Below, in pieces: positions 42,997 to 52,436 of a stretch of DNA of 64,000 nt. The position numbers and the translations under genes are program-made. Every line of letters starts with the position of its first letter. Position 1 is the first letter of the stretch. The DNA is from Pedobacter alluvionis. Its GTDB lineage: Bacteria; Bacteroidota; Bacteroidia; Sphingobacteriales; Sphingobacteriaceae. The notes beneath the pieces are model-generated. The model was given only the letters and a program-made list of their open reading frames with translations, had not been told where the DNA came from and did not search any database. The DNA lies in NCBI RefSeq assembly GCF_003664035.1, contig NZ_RCCK01000011.1:1054001-1118000 (forward strand). Direction: 5' to 3'.

Positions 42997-43950
42997 TTAA
43001 AAAATAGCTTTCGCGATCTTTTTGGTTTGTTCAGGACGGCCCATCGTATAAAAGTGAAGCACCGGAGCCCCAAAATCGATCAGTTCTTTACATTGTTTGA
43101 TCATGGCTTCTGTGCCAATTTCTTTTGCCTCATTATTGTTTTTAGCGTGCGATAGTGCATCCGTTAACTCATCAGGTAAATCAATATGAAATATTTTAGG
43201 CAATACATTCAATTGCGATAAAGTACTAATGGGCTTTAAGCCTGGTATAATTGGAATATTGATATCATTTTCCCTACATTTCTTTACAAAATCGAAATAT
43301 TTCTGGTTGTCGAAGAACATTTGCGTTACGATAAACTCCGCACCTGCTTCTACCTTCTTTTTAAGGTATTTGAAATCCGTGCTCATATTAGGGGCCTCAA
43401 AATGTTTTTCCGGATAACCAGCAACACCGATACAAAAATCACTTTTAAAAGTTTCTACATCTTCATGCAGAAATTTACCTTCGTTATGGTTCTTGATGTG
43501 CTCAATCAGGTCAGTAGCGTAACAATGTCCGCCTGGAGTTGGCACAAAATTCCCATCTGCCTTACGGGCATCGCCACGCAAAGCCAAAACGTTATCAATC
43601 CCCAAAAACTGTAGATCGATCAATGCATTTTCGGTTTCTTCTTTGGTAAATCCACCGCAAATAAGATGCGGAACGGCATCAACTTTATATTTATGGATAA
43701 TGGCTGCACAGATGGCAATAGTACCGGGACGTTTACGGTAAGATACCTTTTGTAGCAAACCATTTGCCTGTTCTTTATAAATGTAATCCTCGCGGAGCGA
43801 GGTTACATCAATAAAAGGAGGATTAAACTCCAATAGTGGTTCTATCGCATCATAAATCCATTGTATGCTTTGCCCTTTAACAGGCGGCAATAATTCAAAA
43901 GAGAATAAGGTTTTACCCTTCGCGTTTTTTATATGGTCTGTAATCTTCAT
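42997..43950 (-). CDS. metF: 5,10-Methylenetetrahydrofolate reductase
   Basis: A 317-aa flavin TIM barrel that makes 5-methyl-THF, the methyl donor for MetH. Signatures are FELLPPVKG near the N-terminus, VPHLICGGFTKEE, DNVLALRGDARK, FIVTQMFFDNQKYFDFV and the terminal LHFYTMGRPEQTKKI. It lies downstream of metH across a 159-bp spacer with a MITE-like repeat, so it is probably under the same riboswitch. Confidence 0.96.
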   Translation of the reverse strand: MKITDHIKNAKGKTLFSFELLPPVKGQSIQWIYDAIEPLLEFNPPFIDVTSLREDYIYKEQANGLLQKVSYRKRPGTIAICAAIIHKYKVDAVPHLICGGFTKEETENALIDLQFLGIDNVLALRGDARKADGNFVPTPGGHCYATDLIEHIKNHNEGKFLHEDVETFKSDFCIGVAGYPEKHFEAPNMSTDFKYLKKKVEAGAEFIVTQMFFDNQKYFDFVKKCRENDINIPIIPGLKPISTLSQLNVLPKIFHIDLPDELTDALSHAKNNNEAKEIGTEAMIKQCKELIDFGAPVLHFYTMGRPEQTKKIAKAIF

Positions 43951-43962
43951 AACCTGGTTTGG

Positions 43963-44099
43963 TTGTCATGCTGAATGCTAATGAAGCATCTCTAACATTG
44001 TAGCAGTTCTTATTTCTGACGACTGCAAACATCAAAATTATATGTTCTTCGATTAGAGATCCTTCGTTGCATCCGATAGCTATCGGATCAGGATGACAA
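43963..44099. repeat. MITE-like repeat, family C, metH-metF spacer
   Basis: About 137 bp with 12-bp terminal inverted repeats (TTGTCATGCTGA and TCAGGATGACAA, one mismatch). It contains the palindrome CCGATAGCTATCGG, also seen in family A at 7683-7800. No ORF. Confidence 0.65.
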
Positions 44100-44109
44100 A
44101 TCGATAATA

Positions 44110-47100
44110 TTAATAAGCTAAATTTGGACTTAACCACCGCTCCACTTCTTCAATTGGCATATTCTTTCTGATGGCGTAATCTTCAATCTGATCTTTGGTA
44201 ATTTTTCCCAATCCAAAATACCTCGAATCGGGATGTGCGAAATAAAACCCGCTTACTGCCGCTGTTGGATACATGGCATAACTTTCGGTTAAGTGTAATC
44301 CGATTTTATTCTCCGCATCAAGTAACTGGAATAAAGTACCCTTTTCGGTATGCTCCGGGCAGGCAGGATAACCTGGCGCCGGACGGATACCTGCGTACTC
44401 TTCCTTAATCAATTCCTGATTGCTCAGGTTTTCATCCTGTGCATATCCCCAGTATTCTTTACGCACACGTTCATGCAAGCGTTCTGCGAAAGCTTCAGCT
44501 AAACGATCGGCCAGTGCTTTGGCCATGATACTGTTGTAATCATCATAATTGGCCTCGAACTCATTTACCAGTTCATCAATCCCAATACCTGCGGTTACAG
44601 CAAAACCACCAAAATAATCCTGAATACCACTTTCTTTCGGTGCAATGAAATCAGACAAAGCATAATAAGGCTGCCCATCTACTTTTTCGGCCTGCTGGCG
44701 AAGGGTATGGATCGTAATTAGTCTTGAGTCTTCAGTCTTGAGTCCAGAGTCGACAGGCAGACTTGCGACTTCGGACTCCGGACTCCGGACTTCTAAGACA
44801 ATATCGTCTCCTACCGCATTTGCTGGCCAAAAGCCGATTACAGCTCTTGCTGTTAATAGTTTCTCATCGAGGATGCGTTTTAATAAAGTCTGTGCATCAT
44901 CAAAAAGTTTCTTTGCTTCATCACCAACATTTTTATCATCGAAAATTTTCGGATAACTTCCGCGGAGCTCCCAGGTATGGAAAAACGGTGTCCAATCGAT
45001 ATATGGAACAAGTTCTTCTAAGGGATAATTATCGAAAACCCTTGTACCTGTAAATTCCGGAACAGGTAGATTGGGTTGAAAATCAATCTTAAATTTATTC
45101 GTACGTGCTTCTTCTAAAGTTTTAAAACGTTTATCAGATCGTTTATTTAAATGTGCCTCGCGGGCTTTGTCATATTCAGCCCTGATGCCTGCAATATAAT
45201 CATCTCTCGTTTCAGGATTCATCAAGGTACTACAAACGGTAACACTTCTGGAAGCATCCAACACATGGATAGCTGGTCCAGAGTAATTTGGCGCTACTTT
45301 TACTGCAGCATGGATCCTGGAAGTAGTTGCGCCACCGATGATCAAGGGAATGGTAAAACCTTCACGTTCCATTTCTTTGGCAAAGTGAACCATTTCATCC
45401 AATGATGGTGTAATTAAACCACTTAAACCAATAATATCAGCTTTTATTTCTTTGGCTTTTTTGATGATTTCCTGCGCCGGAACCATCACACCCATATCTA
45501 CAATTTCGAAGTTATTACAAGCCAATACTACCCCCACAATGTTTTTACCAATATCGTGCACATCGCCTTTAACCGTAGCCATTAATACTCTTCCGGCAGA
45601 TGAATTCTGATCCTGATCGGGATTATCCAGTTTCTCTTGCTCAATAAACGGTAATAGATAGGCTACCGCCTTTTTCATTACCCTTGCCGATTTTACCACC
45701 TGAGGCAAAAACATTTTTCCTGCACCAAATAAATCACCGACAATGTTCATCCCGTCCATTAGTGGACCTTCGATTACCTGAATCGGGCGGGCATATTTTT
45801 GCCTGGCTTCTTCCACGTCATCATCTAGGTACTCTACAATTCCTTTTACCAGTGAATGTGATAACCTTTCTTCAACAGGACCTTTTCTCCACTCTTCGTC
45901 TTTAACAACCTCTTTACCTTTTGATTTTACGGTATCGGCATATTCTACCAATCGCTCCGTAGCATCGTCTCTTCGGTTTAAAAGCACATCTTCTACCCTC
46001 TCTAACAATTCGGGCGGAATTTCCTGATAAACCTCTAACATTCCCGCGTTTACGATACCCATATCTAAACCGGCCTGAATGGCATGATAAAGGAATGCAG
46101 AGTGCATCGCCTCTCGAACGGTATTATTCCCTCTAAAAGAGAATGAGATGTTCGAAACCCCGCCACTTACTTTGGCGTGAGGCAGGTTTTCTTTGATCCA
46201 ACGGGTGGCATTGATAAAATCGACAGCATAATTATTATGCTCTTCCAATCCGGTTGCAACGGTTAAAATATTTGGATCGAAAATAATATCCTCTGGAGGG
46301 AAACCGATTTCGTGTACCAGAATATCATAACTCCTTTTGCAGATTTCCTTTCTACGCTCATAATTATCGGCCTGTCCCTGCTCATCAAAAGCCATTACTA
46401 CTACGGCAGCGCCGTATTGCATAATTTTGCGGGCGCTTTCGCGGAATTTATCTTCCCCTTCTTTCAAGGAAATAGAGTTTACAATTCCTTTTCCCTGCAG
46501 GCATTTTAAACCATTTTCAATAACCGACCATTTGGATGAATCGACCATGATTGGCAATTTGGCAATATCGGGTTCAGAGGCGATGAGGTTTAAAAATTTG
46601 GTCATTGCTGCTTCCGAATCCAGCATCCCTTCATCCATGTTTACGTCGATTACCTGTGCACCGCCTTCAACCTGTTGCAAAGCAACGGCCAATGCTGCTT
46701 CATAATCGCCACCCAAAATCAGTTTGGAGAATTTTGGAGATCCGGTAATATTGGTTCTTTCTCCAATATTTACAAAAATACTATCCGGGGTGATGGTTAC
46801 AGGCTCCAATCCGCTTAAACGCATATAAGGCTCAAGCACTGGTATTTTACGGGGCTCAGCTTTTCGGGCATTTTTAGCAATACAGCCAATATGATCTGGC
46901 GTGGTACCACAGCAGCCTCCAACAATGTTCACAAAACCAGAGGCAATAAAGTCATCAACCAGATGTGCGGTTTCGTGCGGTTGCTCATCGTAAGCACCAA
47001 ACTCATTTGGTAAACCCGCATTTGGATAGGCTGAAACATAACAGCCTGCTTTTGCAGCAAGCTCTTCAATATGCGGACGCATTTCTTTAGCCCCCAAAGC

Positions 47101-47826
47101 ACAGTTAAAACCGATACTTAATGGTTTTGCATGCATTACAGAGTTCAAAAAAGCCTCAGCAGTTTGACCTGAAAGCGTTCTACCGGAAGCATCGGTAATG
47201 GTACCAGAAATCATGATCTCCAGTTTACGGCCAATTACCTCTTCGTATTTTTTTATGGCTACAATAGCCACTTTAGCATTTAAAGTATCGAAAATGGTTT
47301 CGATTAATAATACATCAGAACCACCATCTATCAAACCGCGCACCTGTTCATAATAAGCTGCTTCCAGCTCATCAAAATAAACTGCCCTAAAACCAGGGTC
47401 GTTTACATTCGGCGACATGGAAAGGGTACGGTTGGTTGGGCCAATGGCACCGGCAACAAAACATTTACGGTCTGGATTTGCAGCCATGAACTCGTTTACA
47501 GCTTCTTTTGCCACGCGTGCACCTTCAAAACTCATTTCGTAAGAAAGGTCTTCCATCTGGTAATCGGCCATGGAAATACGCTGTGTACTGAACGTATTGG
47601 TCTCAATAATATCGGCACCAGCGGCCAGATACTCCAGGTGTATTGTTTTAATAATATCCGGACGTGTGATGTTAAGCAAATCATTATTGCCTTTTACATC
47701 ACAGGGATGGTTTTTAAATCGCTCCCCTCTAAAATCTTCTTCGGTTAAGGTATATCGCTGAATCATAGTGCCCATTGCACCGTCAATCACCAAAATACGT
47801 TTTTCTAATTCTTCTCTTATGCTCAT
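44110..47826 (-). CDS. metH: Cobalamin-dependent methionine synthase
   Basis: A 1238-aa enzyme that transfers a methyl group from methyl-THF to homocysteine via B12. The homocysteine domain (about 1-325) has zinc ligands C242, C305 and C306. The pterin domain covers about 340-640. The B12 domain holds DVHDIG with cobalt ligand H757. The C-terminal SAM-activation domain (about 915-1238) has [15 protein letters not shown]. Residues about 1012-1036 are an in-frame insertion encoded by inverted heptamer arrays, in a loop of the activation domain just before TLRQQAEK. The enzyme needs B12. No B12 genes are in the window. Confidence 0.97.
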   Translation of the reverse strand: MSIREELEKRILVIDGAMGTMIQRYTLTEEDFRGERFKNHPCDVKGNNDLLNITRPDIIKTIHLEYLAAGADIIETNTFSTQRISMADYQMEDLSYEMSFEGARVAKEAVNEFMAANPDRKCFVAGAIGPTNRTLSMSPNVNDPGFRAVYFDELEAAYYEQVRGLIDGGSDVLLIETIFDTLNAKVAIVAIKKYEEVIGRKLEIMISGTITDASGRTLSGQTAEAFLNSVMHAKPLSIGFNCALGAKEMRPHIEELAAKAGCYVSAYPNAGLPNEFGAYDEQPHETAHLVDDFIASGFVNIVGGCCGTTPDHIGCIAKNARKAEPRKIPVLEPYMRLSGLEPVTITPDSIFVNIGERTNITGSPKFSKLILGGDYEAALAVALQQVEGGAQVIDVNMDEGMLDSEAAMTKFLNLIASEPDIAKLPIMVDSSKWSVIENGLKCLQGKGIVNSISLKEGEDKFRESARKIMQYGAAVVVMAFDEQGQADNYERRKEICKRSYDILVHEIGFPPEDIIFDPNILTVATGLEEHNNYAVDFINATRWIKENLPHAKVSGGVSNISFSFRGNNTVREAMHSAFLYHAIQAGLDMGIVNAGMLEVYQEIPPELLERVEDVLLNRRDDATERLVEYADTVKSKGKEVVKDEEWRKGPVEERLSHSLVKGIVEYLDDDVEEARQKYARPIQVIEGPLMDGMNIVGDLFGAGKMFLPQVVKSARVMKKAVAYLLPFIEQEKLDNPDQDQNSSAGRVLMATVKGDVHDIGKNIVGVVLACNNFEIVDMGVMVPAQEIIKKAKEIKADIIGLSGLITPSLDEMVHFAKEMEREGFTIPLIIGGATTSRIHAAVKVAPNYSGPAIHVLDASRSVTVCSTLMNPETRDDYIAGIRAEYDKAREAHLNKRSDKRFKTLEEARTNKFKIDFQPNLPVPEFTGTRVFDNYPLEELVPYIDWTPFFHTWELRGSYPKIFDDKNVGDEAKKLFDDAQTLLKRILDEKLLTARAVIGFWPANAVGDDIVLEVRSPESEVASLPVDSGLKTEDSRLITIHTLRQQAEKVDGQPYYALSDFIAPKESGIQDYFGGFAVTAGIGIDELVNEFEANYDDYNSIMAKALADRLAEAFAERLHERVRKEYWGYAQDENLSNQELIKEEYAGIRPAPGYPACPEHTEKGTLFQLLDAENKIGLHLTESYAMYPTAAVSGFYFAHPDSRYFGLGKITKDQIEDYAIRKNMPIEEVERWLSPNLAY
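44720..44791. repeat. Inverted heptamer arrays inside the metH coding region
   Basis: The left arm (44720-44761) is six units of AGTCTTG / AGTCCAG type. The right arm (44764-44791) is four units ending in CCGGACT (AGTCCGG on the other strand). The loop is 2 nt. The whole is 72 bp, exactly 24 codons, so metH stays in frame. Confidence 0.9.
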
Positions 47827-47832
47827 TTGTTA

Positions 47833-47949
47833 TAGTAGCAAGTGGCTAGTAGCAAGTATCAAAATTCCTGATATGCGTCCTAACCGCAGATAATAAGCAT
47901 AGTACCGAACCAGATTTGATTGATACTTGATACTTTATACCTGATACTT
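47833..47949. repeat. Inverted heptamer arrays, metH leader
   Basis: The left arm (47833-47867) has units TAGTAGC, AAGTGGC and AAGTATC. The right arm (47922-47949) has units GATACTT (three) and TATACCT, the inverse of AAGTATC and AGGTATA. The loop is about 54 nt. It lies between the SAM riboswitch and the metH ATG, so it is in the transcribed leader. Confidence 0.85.
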
Positions 47950-47993
47950 AAATAGCTTATTTAAAAAGTTGGTACGTGAATCGTAATCCTAAA

Positions 47994-48094
47994 CTTATCT
48001 GTTTCCGCTATTTGCAGAATAGAATTTAGCACCTTGTATGGTTACAGGTTGCTAAGACTTCGTTGGGTCTAATCCCTCCGTCTTTCTTAATAAG
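47994..48094 (-). promoter_or_regulatory. SAM-I (S-box) riboswitch upstream of metH
   Basis: On the minus strand the segment begins CTTATTAAGAAAGACGGAGG and contains GACCCAACGAAG, CTTAGCAACC and AAGGTGCTAAATTC. It ends in ACAGATAAG, which closes helix P1 with CTTAT. These are the conserved SAM-I aptamer blocks in the right order. It is expected to lower metH-metF expression when S-adenosylmethionine is abundant. No classical terminator follows, so control may act on translation or through the repeat-rich leader. Confidence 0.9.
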
Positions 48095-48098
48095 CATA

Positions 48099-48106
48099 CA
48101 AAAGTG
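48099..48106 (-). promoter_or_regulatory. Possible metH -7 box
   Basis: CACTTTTG on the minus strand differs from TAnnTTTG at one base and lies immediately upstream of the riboswitch 5' end. Confidence 0.3.
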
Positions 48107-48161
48107 CAACAAAGCAACATCAATTCCAAAAATTATCGCTTTGGCACCAAATAAAATTACA

Positions 48162-48187
48162 AAGGCCACGCAAAACTGCGCGGCCTT
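48162..48187 (-). terminator. Terminator after the Bax-inhibitor-like gene
   Basis: Stem AAGGCCACGCA / TGCGCGGCCTT (one A:C mismatch) 23 bp after the stop codon, followed by a T-rich stretch on the minus strand. Confidence 0.6.
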
Positions 48188-48209
48188 AAGAATATTGTTC
48201 TGTTAGTGA

Positions 48210-48965
48210 TTACTTTCTGCTTCCGAAAATGCGCAATAAGAAAAGGAAGATATTTAAGAAATCCAGGTATAAAGACAATGCTGCTACAATTGCCATTTTT
48301 TTAGATTCAATCTGAAGAACCTGTTCACCGCTAGCTTCAATCCCTTCGCCAATTCTTTTGATTTTTTGCACATCATAAGCCGTTAATGCCGTAAATATTG
48401 CAATACCAATGAATGCCATAAACAAACTGAAGTGTTCGCTTTGAACAAACATATTTATTACACTGGCAATTATTAAACCAATTACCCCAACCATTAAAAT
48501 AGGCCCAAATTTACTTAGATCGATATTGGTGGTGTAGCCCATAAATGCCATAATTCCAAATATTCCGGCAGCTCCTGCAAAACAGCTCACTACTGAACCT
48601 GAAGTATAGGTTAACAAGATAAAACTTAAACTCACTCCAGTTAATAATGAATAAAGCACAAAAACGCCAATTAATGCTGGCAATGACAATCTGCTTAAAC
48701 CGAATCCCATTAATAAAACCAATCCGAGTGGTGCAAACATCGCTACATAACCGAAAATCGACATGCTCACTTTACCAGTTGCCGGATTAATATTTAAAAG
48801 GTATTGCATTAACTGCTCATTGGTACCAAATAAATAAGCTGCTACAGTTGATAAACTCAACGCCACAAACATCCATAAGAAAACGTTTGCAAAGAATTTT
48901 TTAGAAACAGATTTTTCCTGTACAAAAACACTGTTGTCCTGATATTGATAATTTTGTTGTTCCAT
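48210..48965 (-). CDS. Bax inhibitor-1/YccA-family membrane protein
   Basis: A 251-aa protein with a short polar N-terminus and seven hydrophobic helices from about residue 25. The C-terminal AIFTALTAYDVQKIKRIGEG and ALSLYLDFLNIFLFLLRIFGSRK are the BI-1 family marks. Family members are pH-sensitive Ca2+ leak channels or protease modulators. The role here is not known. Confidence 0.92.
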   Translation of the reverse strand: MEQQNYQYQDNSVFVQEKSVSKKFFANVFLWMFVALSLSTVAAYLFGTNEQLMQYLLNINPATGKVSMSIFGYVAMFAPLGLVLLMGFGLSRLSLPALIGVFVLYSLLTGVSLSFILLTYTSGSVVSCFAGAAGIFGIMAFMGYTTNIDLSKFGPILMVGVIGLIIASVINMFVQSEHFSLFMAFIGIAIFTALTAYDVQKIKRIGEGIEASGEQVLQIESKKMAIVAALSLYLDFLNIFLFLLRIFGSRK

Positions 48966-49003
48966 TTTAAATTTTGTGTATTTAACTATATAAAAATAAA
49001 TAT

Positions 49004-49570
49004 TTAGTTTAATCTTTTTGTCAGCAATTCTTCAACTTTTTTAAAGAACTGCAGTGGTTTTAATGTTCGCCAAGGCAAGTCATCAAATGCACCACCAAAG
49101 TTAATGTAATAATCGATGTTATTATCGCGAAACTCAGTGATGACGTGTTCCTGAAAATTCACCCCAACAATCCAGCCATCTTCTACTTCCTGAAACCATT
49201 CTTCGTAATAACTATCATCAGAGGCATGGAAATTCAGTATATTTTCGCCGATCAGGATAAACTTATTAATGCCTTCATCCATCATCAGCTCTAAAATATC
49301 GCGCTTCATCAGCATAATGTCGTTGTTAATGGCATCATTCCACTCGCCTATAAACTCTATAATGGCATAACTGCGGTCATAATCAGCATATAATACCTTC
49401 ATGTATAACGTATTCGAACCAAACTCGTCCCATTGTGGGTGCAGTAAAAAGTTATAAATCTGCTTATCGAAGTAAAGTTCCGAATATTCGGTATTGTAAA
49501 ATGGCGAACGCTCATCTTCTGCCGAAATATAATCATCTCTCCACTGGTAATAAGGCTCAATTTCGTGCAT
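49004..49570 (-). CDS. Conserved hypothetical cytoplasmic protein
   Basis: A 188-aa acidic protein without signal peptide or membrane segment. It is rich in Tyr, Asp, Glu and Trp (for example EPYYQWRDDYISAEDERSPFYN and YYEEWFQEVEDGW). I do not recognise a domain. It lies between murQ and the BI-1 gene on the same strand, behind a degenerate heptamer array. Confidence 0.7.
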   Translation of the reverse strand: MHEIEPYYQWRDDYISAEDERSPFYNTEYSELYFDKQIYNFLLHPQWDEFGSNTLYMKVLYADYDRSYAIIEFIGEWNDAINNDIMLMKRDILELMMDEGINKFILIGENILNFHASDDSYYEEWFQEVEDGWIVGVNFQEHVITEFRDNNIDYYINFGGAFDDLPWRTLKPLQFFKKVEELLTKRLN

Positions 49571-49584
49571 AATTTTTAATTATT

Positions 49585-49677
49585 GAATGAGCGAGTTTTG
49601 AATGAGGGAATGATTAATGCTACTCTTACATGTTATCACTCACTAATTCTTTCATTCACTCAATCCATCCTTCTCTC
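49585..49677. repeat. Degenerate heptamer arrays, murQ 3' spacer
   Basis: The left arm has units GAATGAG (twice) and GGAATGA with one 8-bp unit. The right arm carries inverse-type words (ATTCACT, CTCATTT) less perfectly. It is the weakest of the inverted pairs. Confidence 0.55.
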
Positions 49678-49682
49678 ATTTA

Positions 49683-50486
49683 TTAGTGCCCTGCTTCAAC
49701 TGCTTTTCGCACACTTCCATAACGGGTTAACAACTCAGCGGCTTCATCATAACCAATATTCAGTTCATCGGCAACCATTTGTGTACCTCGATCGACCAAT
49801 TTATGGTTAGTTAACTGCATATCGACCATTTTATTGCCAACTACGCGCCCCAGCTGAACCATAACAGTAGTGCTTAACATATTTAATACCATTTTCTGCG
49901 CTGTACCGGATTTCATGCGGGTGGAGCCTGTAATAAATTCAGGGCCAACCACCACTTCCACCGGAAAATCCGATTCTGCAGCAATAGGTCCGCCTGCATT
50001 ACAAACAATACAACCTGTTAAAATACCATGCTTACGTGCCGTGTTTAATCCACCGATTACATACGGCGTAGTACCTGACGCTGCCAGGCCAACTAAACAA
50101 TCTTTTTCGTTAATGTCAAATTCCTGAAGATCTTTCCAGGCTTGTTCGGCATCATCTTCAGCAAATTCTACCGCTCTTCTAATCGCTGTGTCTCCGCCGG
50201 CAATAATCCCTACAACCCAGTCAAAAGGCACACCATAAGTAGGCGGGCATTCTGAAGCATCTACAACACCTAAACGACCACTTGTGCCTGCACCTATGTA
50301 AAAAAGACGACCACCTTTTTTCATTCGCCCGGCAATGGCCGATGTTAATTTCTCGATTTGAGGCAAAGATTTTTCGACTGCAAATGCTACCGTTTTATCT
50401 TCGTTATTAATGCCCTGCAAAACTTCTAACACCGACATCTGATCAATGTGGTCATAGTTAGATTCTTGCTCGGTAACTCTATTCAT
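49683..50486 (-). CDS. murQ: N-acetylmuramic acid 6-phosphate etherase
   Basis: A 267-aa SIS-domain enzyme that cleaves the lactyl ether of MurNAc-6-phosphate during cell-wall recycling. GAGTSGRLGVVDASECPPTYG (about 61-81) with its active-site glutamate and GPEFITGSTRMKSGTAQKM are diagnostic. It is shorter than the E. coli protein but within the family range. Divergent from the S41 protease gene. Confidence 0.95.
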   Translation of the reverse strand: MNRVTEQESNYDHIDQMSVLEVLQGINNEDKTVAFAVEKSLPQIEKLTSAIAGRMKKGGRLFYIGAGTSGRLGVVDASECPPTYGVPFDWVVGIIAGGDTAIRRAVEFAEDDAEQAWKDLQEFDINEKDCLVGLAASGTTPYVIGGLNTARKHGILTGCIVCNAGGPIAAESDFPVEVVVGPEFITGSTRMKSGTAQKMVLNMLSTTVMVQLGRVVGNKMVDMQLTNHKLVDRGTQMVADELNIGYDEAAELLTRYGSVRKAVEAGH

Positions 50487-50656
50487 AAATTTAATTTTGA
50501 TAAAATTCGGTAAATTCTTTTTAAAAACTACGCTATAAATTCAAAAAATCTTACATAAATTTTAACCAATCACTTCATTGCATTAATTAATGTTAAATAT
50601 TAGAAACAAAAGACATGAAAATGCAGTTAAAAAATATATCAACCCGCTAATTTTCA

Positions 50657-50664
50657 TAAATTTG
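50657..50664 (+). promoter_or_regulatory. -7 box of the S41 protease gene
   Basis: TAAATTTG is a perfect TAnnTTTG match, ending 11 bp before the ATG. The mRNA leader should be only a few nucleotides long. Confidence 0.5.
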
Positions 50665-50675
50665 CGGTAACGCCA

Positions 50676-52283
50676 ATGAAAAAAAACACCCGCAACAACA
50701 TATTGATCGCTGTAAGCTATTCTGTAATTTTAATAGTGGGGATGTTTTTGGGCATAAAATTCATTAAAGATCAAGGCTTTGGCGTTAAAAAAAGTCCTCA
50801 ACTAGCCAGTAACAGCGACGAAAAATTAAACGAAATCTTACACATCATCAACGGCAACTACGTTGATGACATCAATACCGATTCGCTTCAAAACTTACCT
50901 ATCGATAGTGTTTTACACCAACTCGATCCGCATAGTGTTTACCTGCCGCCAGCGGATGCGCAAGATATGACCGATAACCTGGAAGGAAATTTTGAAGGCG
51001 TAGGCATAGAATATTACATGCTTAACGATACCATGATGGTTACCGGTGTAGTTAAAGACGGGCCAGCGTACCAGGCGGGAATTAAATTGGGCGATAAGAT
51101 CCTGAGTATTGATACCGCAGTAGTAAGTGGCCGGAACCTACCCAAAGATCAACTTACAGGCCGTTTTAAAGGTAAATCGGGAACTGGCGTGAGTGTAGTG
51201 CTTTTACACCCGGGAGCGCCACAAAGTAACCGAATTATGGTTACCCGTGGTAAAGTAAACGTAAGCAGTATTGATGCGGCCTATATGATTAATAACGAAA
51301 CTGGTTATGTTCGGATCAGTAAGTTTGGCGCCAATACTGACAACGATTTTTCTGCTGCAGCCAATAACCTGAAAGCAAAGGGCATGAAAAAACTGATTCT
51401 TGACCTGCGCGATAATGGGGGTGGTTATTTTACAGCAGCAACAGGTCTGGCCGATCAGTTCCTGGGCGAGAATAAACTCATTGTGTATACACAGGGTAAA
51501 CATGAGCCACGTACCGATTATTTCTCTACTGGTACAGGGGCCTTTCAAAACGGCAAACTCGCTGTACTTATTAATGAAAATACCGCATCAGCCAGTGAAA
51601 TTGTAGCTGGAGCCATCCAGGATTTGGGACGCGGGATTATTGTTGGCCGCCGCTCTTTTGGAAAAGGCTTGGTACAAGAACAATTTGCTTTTGGCGATGG
51701 TTCTGCACTAAACTTAACCATTGCAAGATATTATACCCCATCTGGCCGGAGTATCCAAAAATCGTATAAGAAAGGCTACGATGCTTATAAACATGAATTA
51801 GACGAACGGATGACGGACGGAGAGCTTACCGGAGACCGGACCTCTTTCCAGGATTCTATTGAGAAAACTGAAGGCGTAAATATTCCGTCGAACAAAAAAG
51901 TTAAACCAATTGGCGGTATCCAGCCAGATATATTTGTGAAATTGGATACAAATGGCTACAATAAGTTTTACAGTAATTTAGTGAGCAAGAAAATACTTTC
52001 TGATTACGTATTTAATGTACTGACCAATAAATACAGCGCCAGTTTTGTAGAACAGAATATCAATATCTTCACCATAAACGATAACGACTTTAAGGACTTT
52101 ATCGGATTTCTTCAACGCAAAAACATAACAATAGATCGTTTTCAATTGTACAATTCGAAAAATGTGATTTTAAATGACCTTAAAGCTTTGCTTTGTCGCT
52201 ATTATTTGGGCGATGTGGGTTACTACAAAGCAGCAAACCAAACCGATAATGCAGTAAGACAAGCACTCCTTAACCTTCAATAG
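50676..52283 (+). CDS. S41-family C-terminal processing peptidase
   Basis: A 535-aa periplasmic protease. An N-terminal signal anchor (about 8-28) precedes the substrate-capping region, a PDZ domain (about 105-190) and the S41 catalytic domain. The Ser-Lys dyad is S306 (ENTASASEIVAGA) and K330 (RSFGKGLVQEQ). It is likely to trim or degrade envelope proteins by their C-termini. It lies alone between divergent murQ and the decarboxylase gene. Confidence 0.93.
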   Translation: MKKNTRNNILIAVSYSVILIVGMFLGIKFIKDQGFGVKKSPQLASNSDEKLNEILHIINGNYVDDINTDSLQNLPIDSVLHQLDPHSVYLPPADAQDMTDNLEGNFEGVGIEYYMLNDTMMVTGVVKDGPAYQAGIKLGDKILSIDTAVVSGRNLPKDQLTGRFKGKSGTGVSVVLLHPGAPQSNRIMVTRGKVNVSSIDAAYMINNETGYVRISKFGANTDNDFSAAANNLKAKGMKKLILDLRDNGGGYFTAATGLADQFLGENKLIVYTQGKHEPRTDYFSTGTGAFQNGKLAVLINENTASASEIVAGAIQDLGRGIIVGRRSFGKGLVQEQFAFGDGSALNLTIARYYTPSGRSIQKSYKKGYDAYKHELDERMTDGELTGDRTSFQDSIEKTEGVNIPSNKKVKPIGGIQPDIFVKLDTNGYNKFYSNLVSKKILSDYVFNVLTNKYSASFVEQNINIFTINDNDFKDFIGFLQRKNITIDRFQLYNSKNVILNDLKALLCRYYLGDVGYYKAANQTDNAVRQALLNLQ

Positions 52284-52408
52284 CCATATTTTATACGTTT
52301 TTGAGGCAGAAGCAACCCTCGAAATAAATTCTAAATTTCGAAAAAATAATTAAAATCAAAATAATATTTCAATTTAAAAGAAATAAATAACACTATATTT
52401 TGTTTATT

Positions 52409-52416
52409 TAACTTTG
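52409..52416 (+). promoter_or_regulatory. -7 box of the histidine decarboxylase gene
   Basis: TAACTTTG, a perfect TAnnTTTG match, ends 21 bp before the ATG. No -33 TTTG at the usual spacing. Confidence 0.45.
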
Positions 52417-52436
52417 CCTCCGGATTATATCATTTT

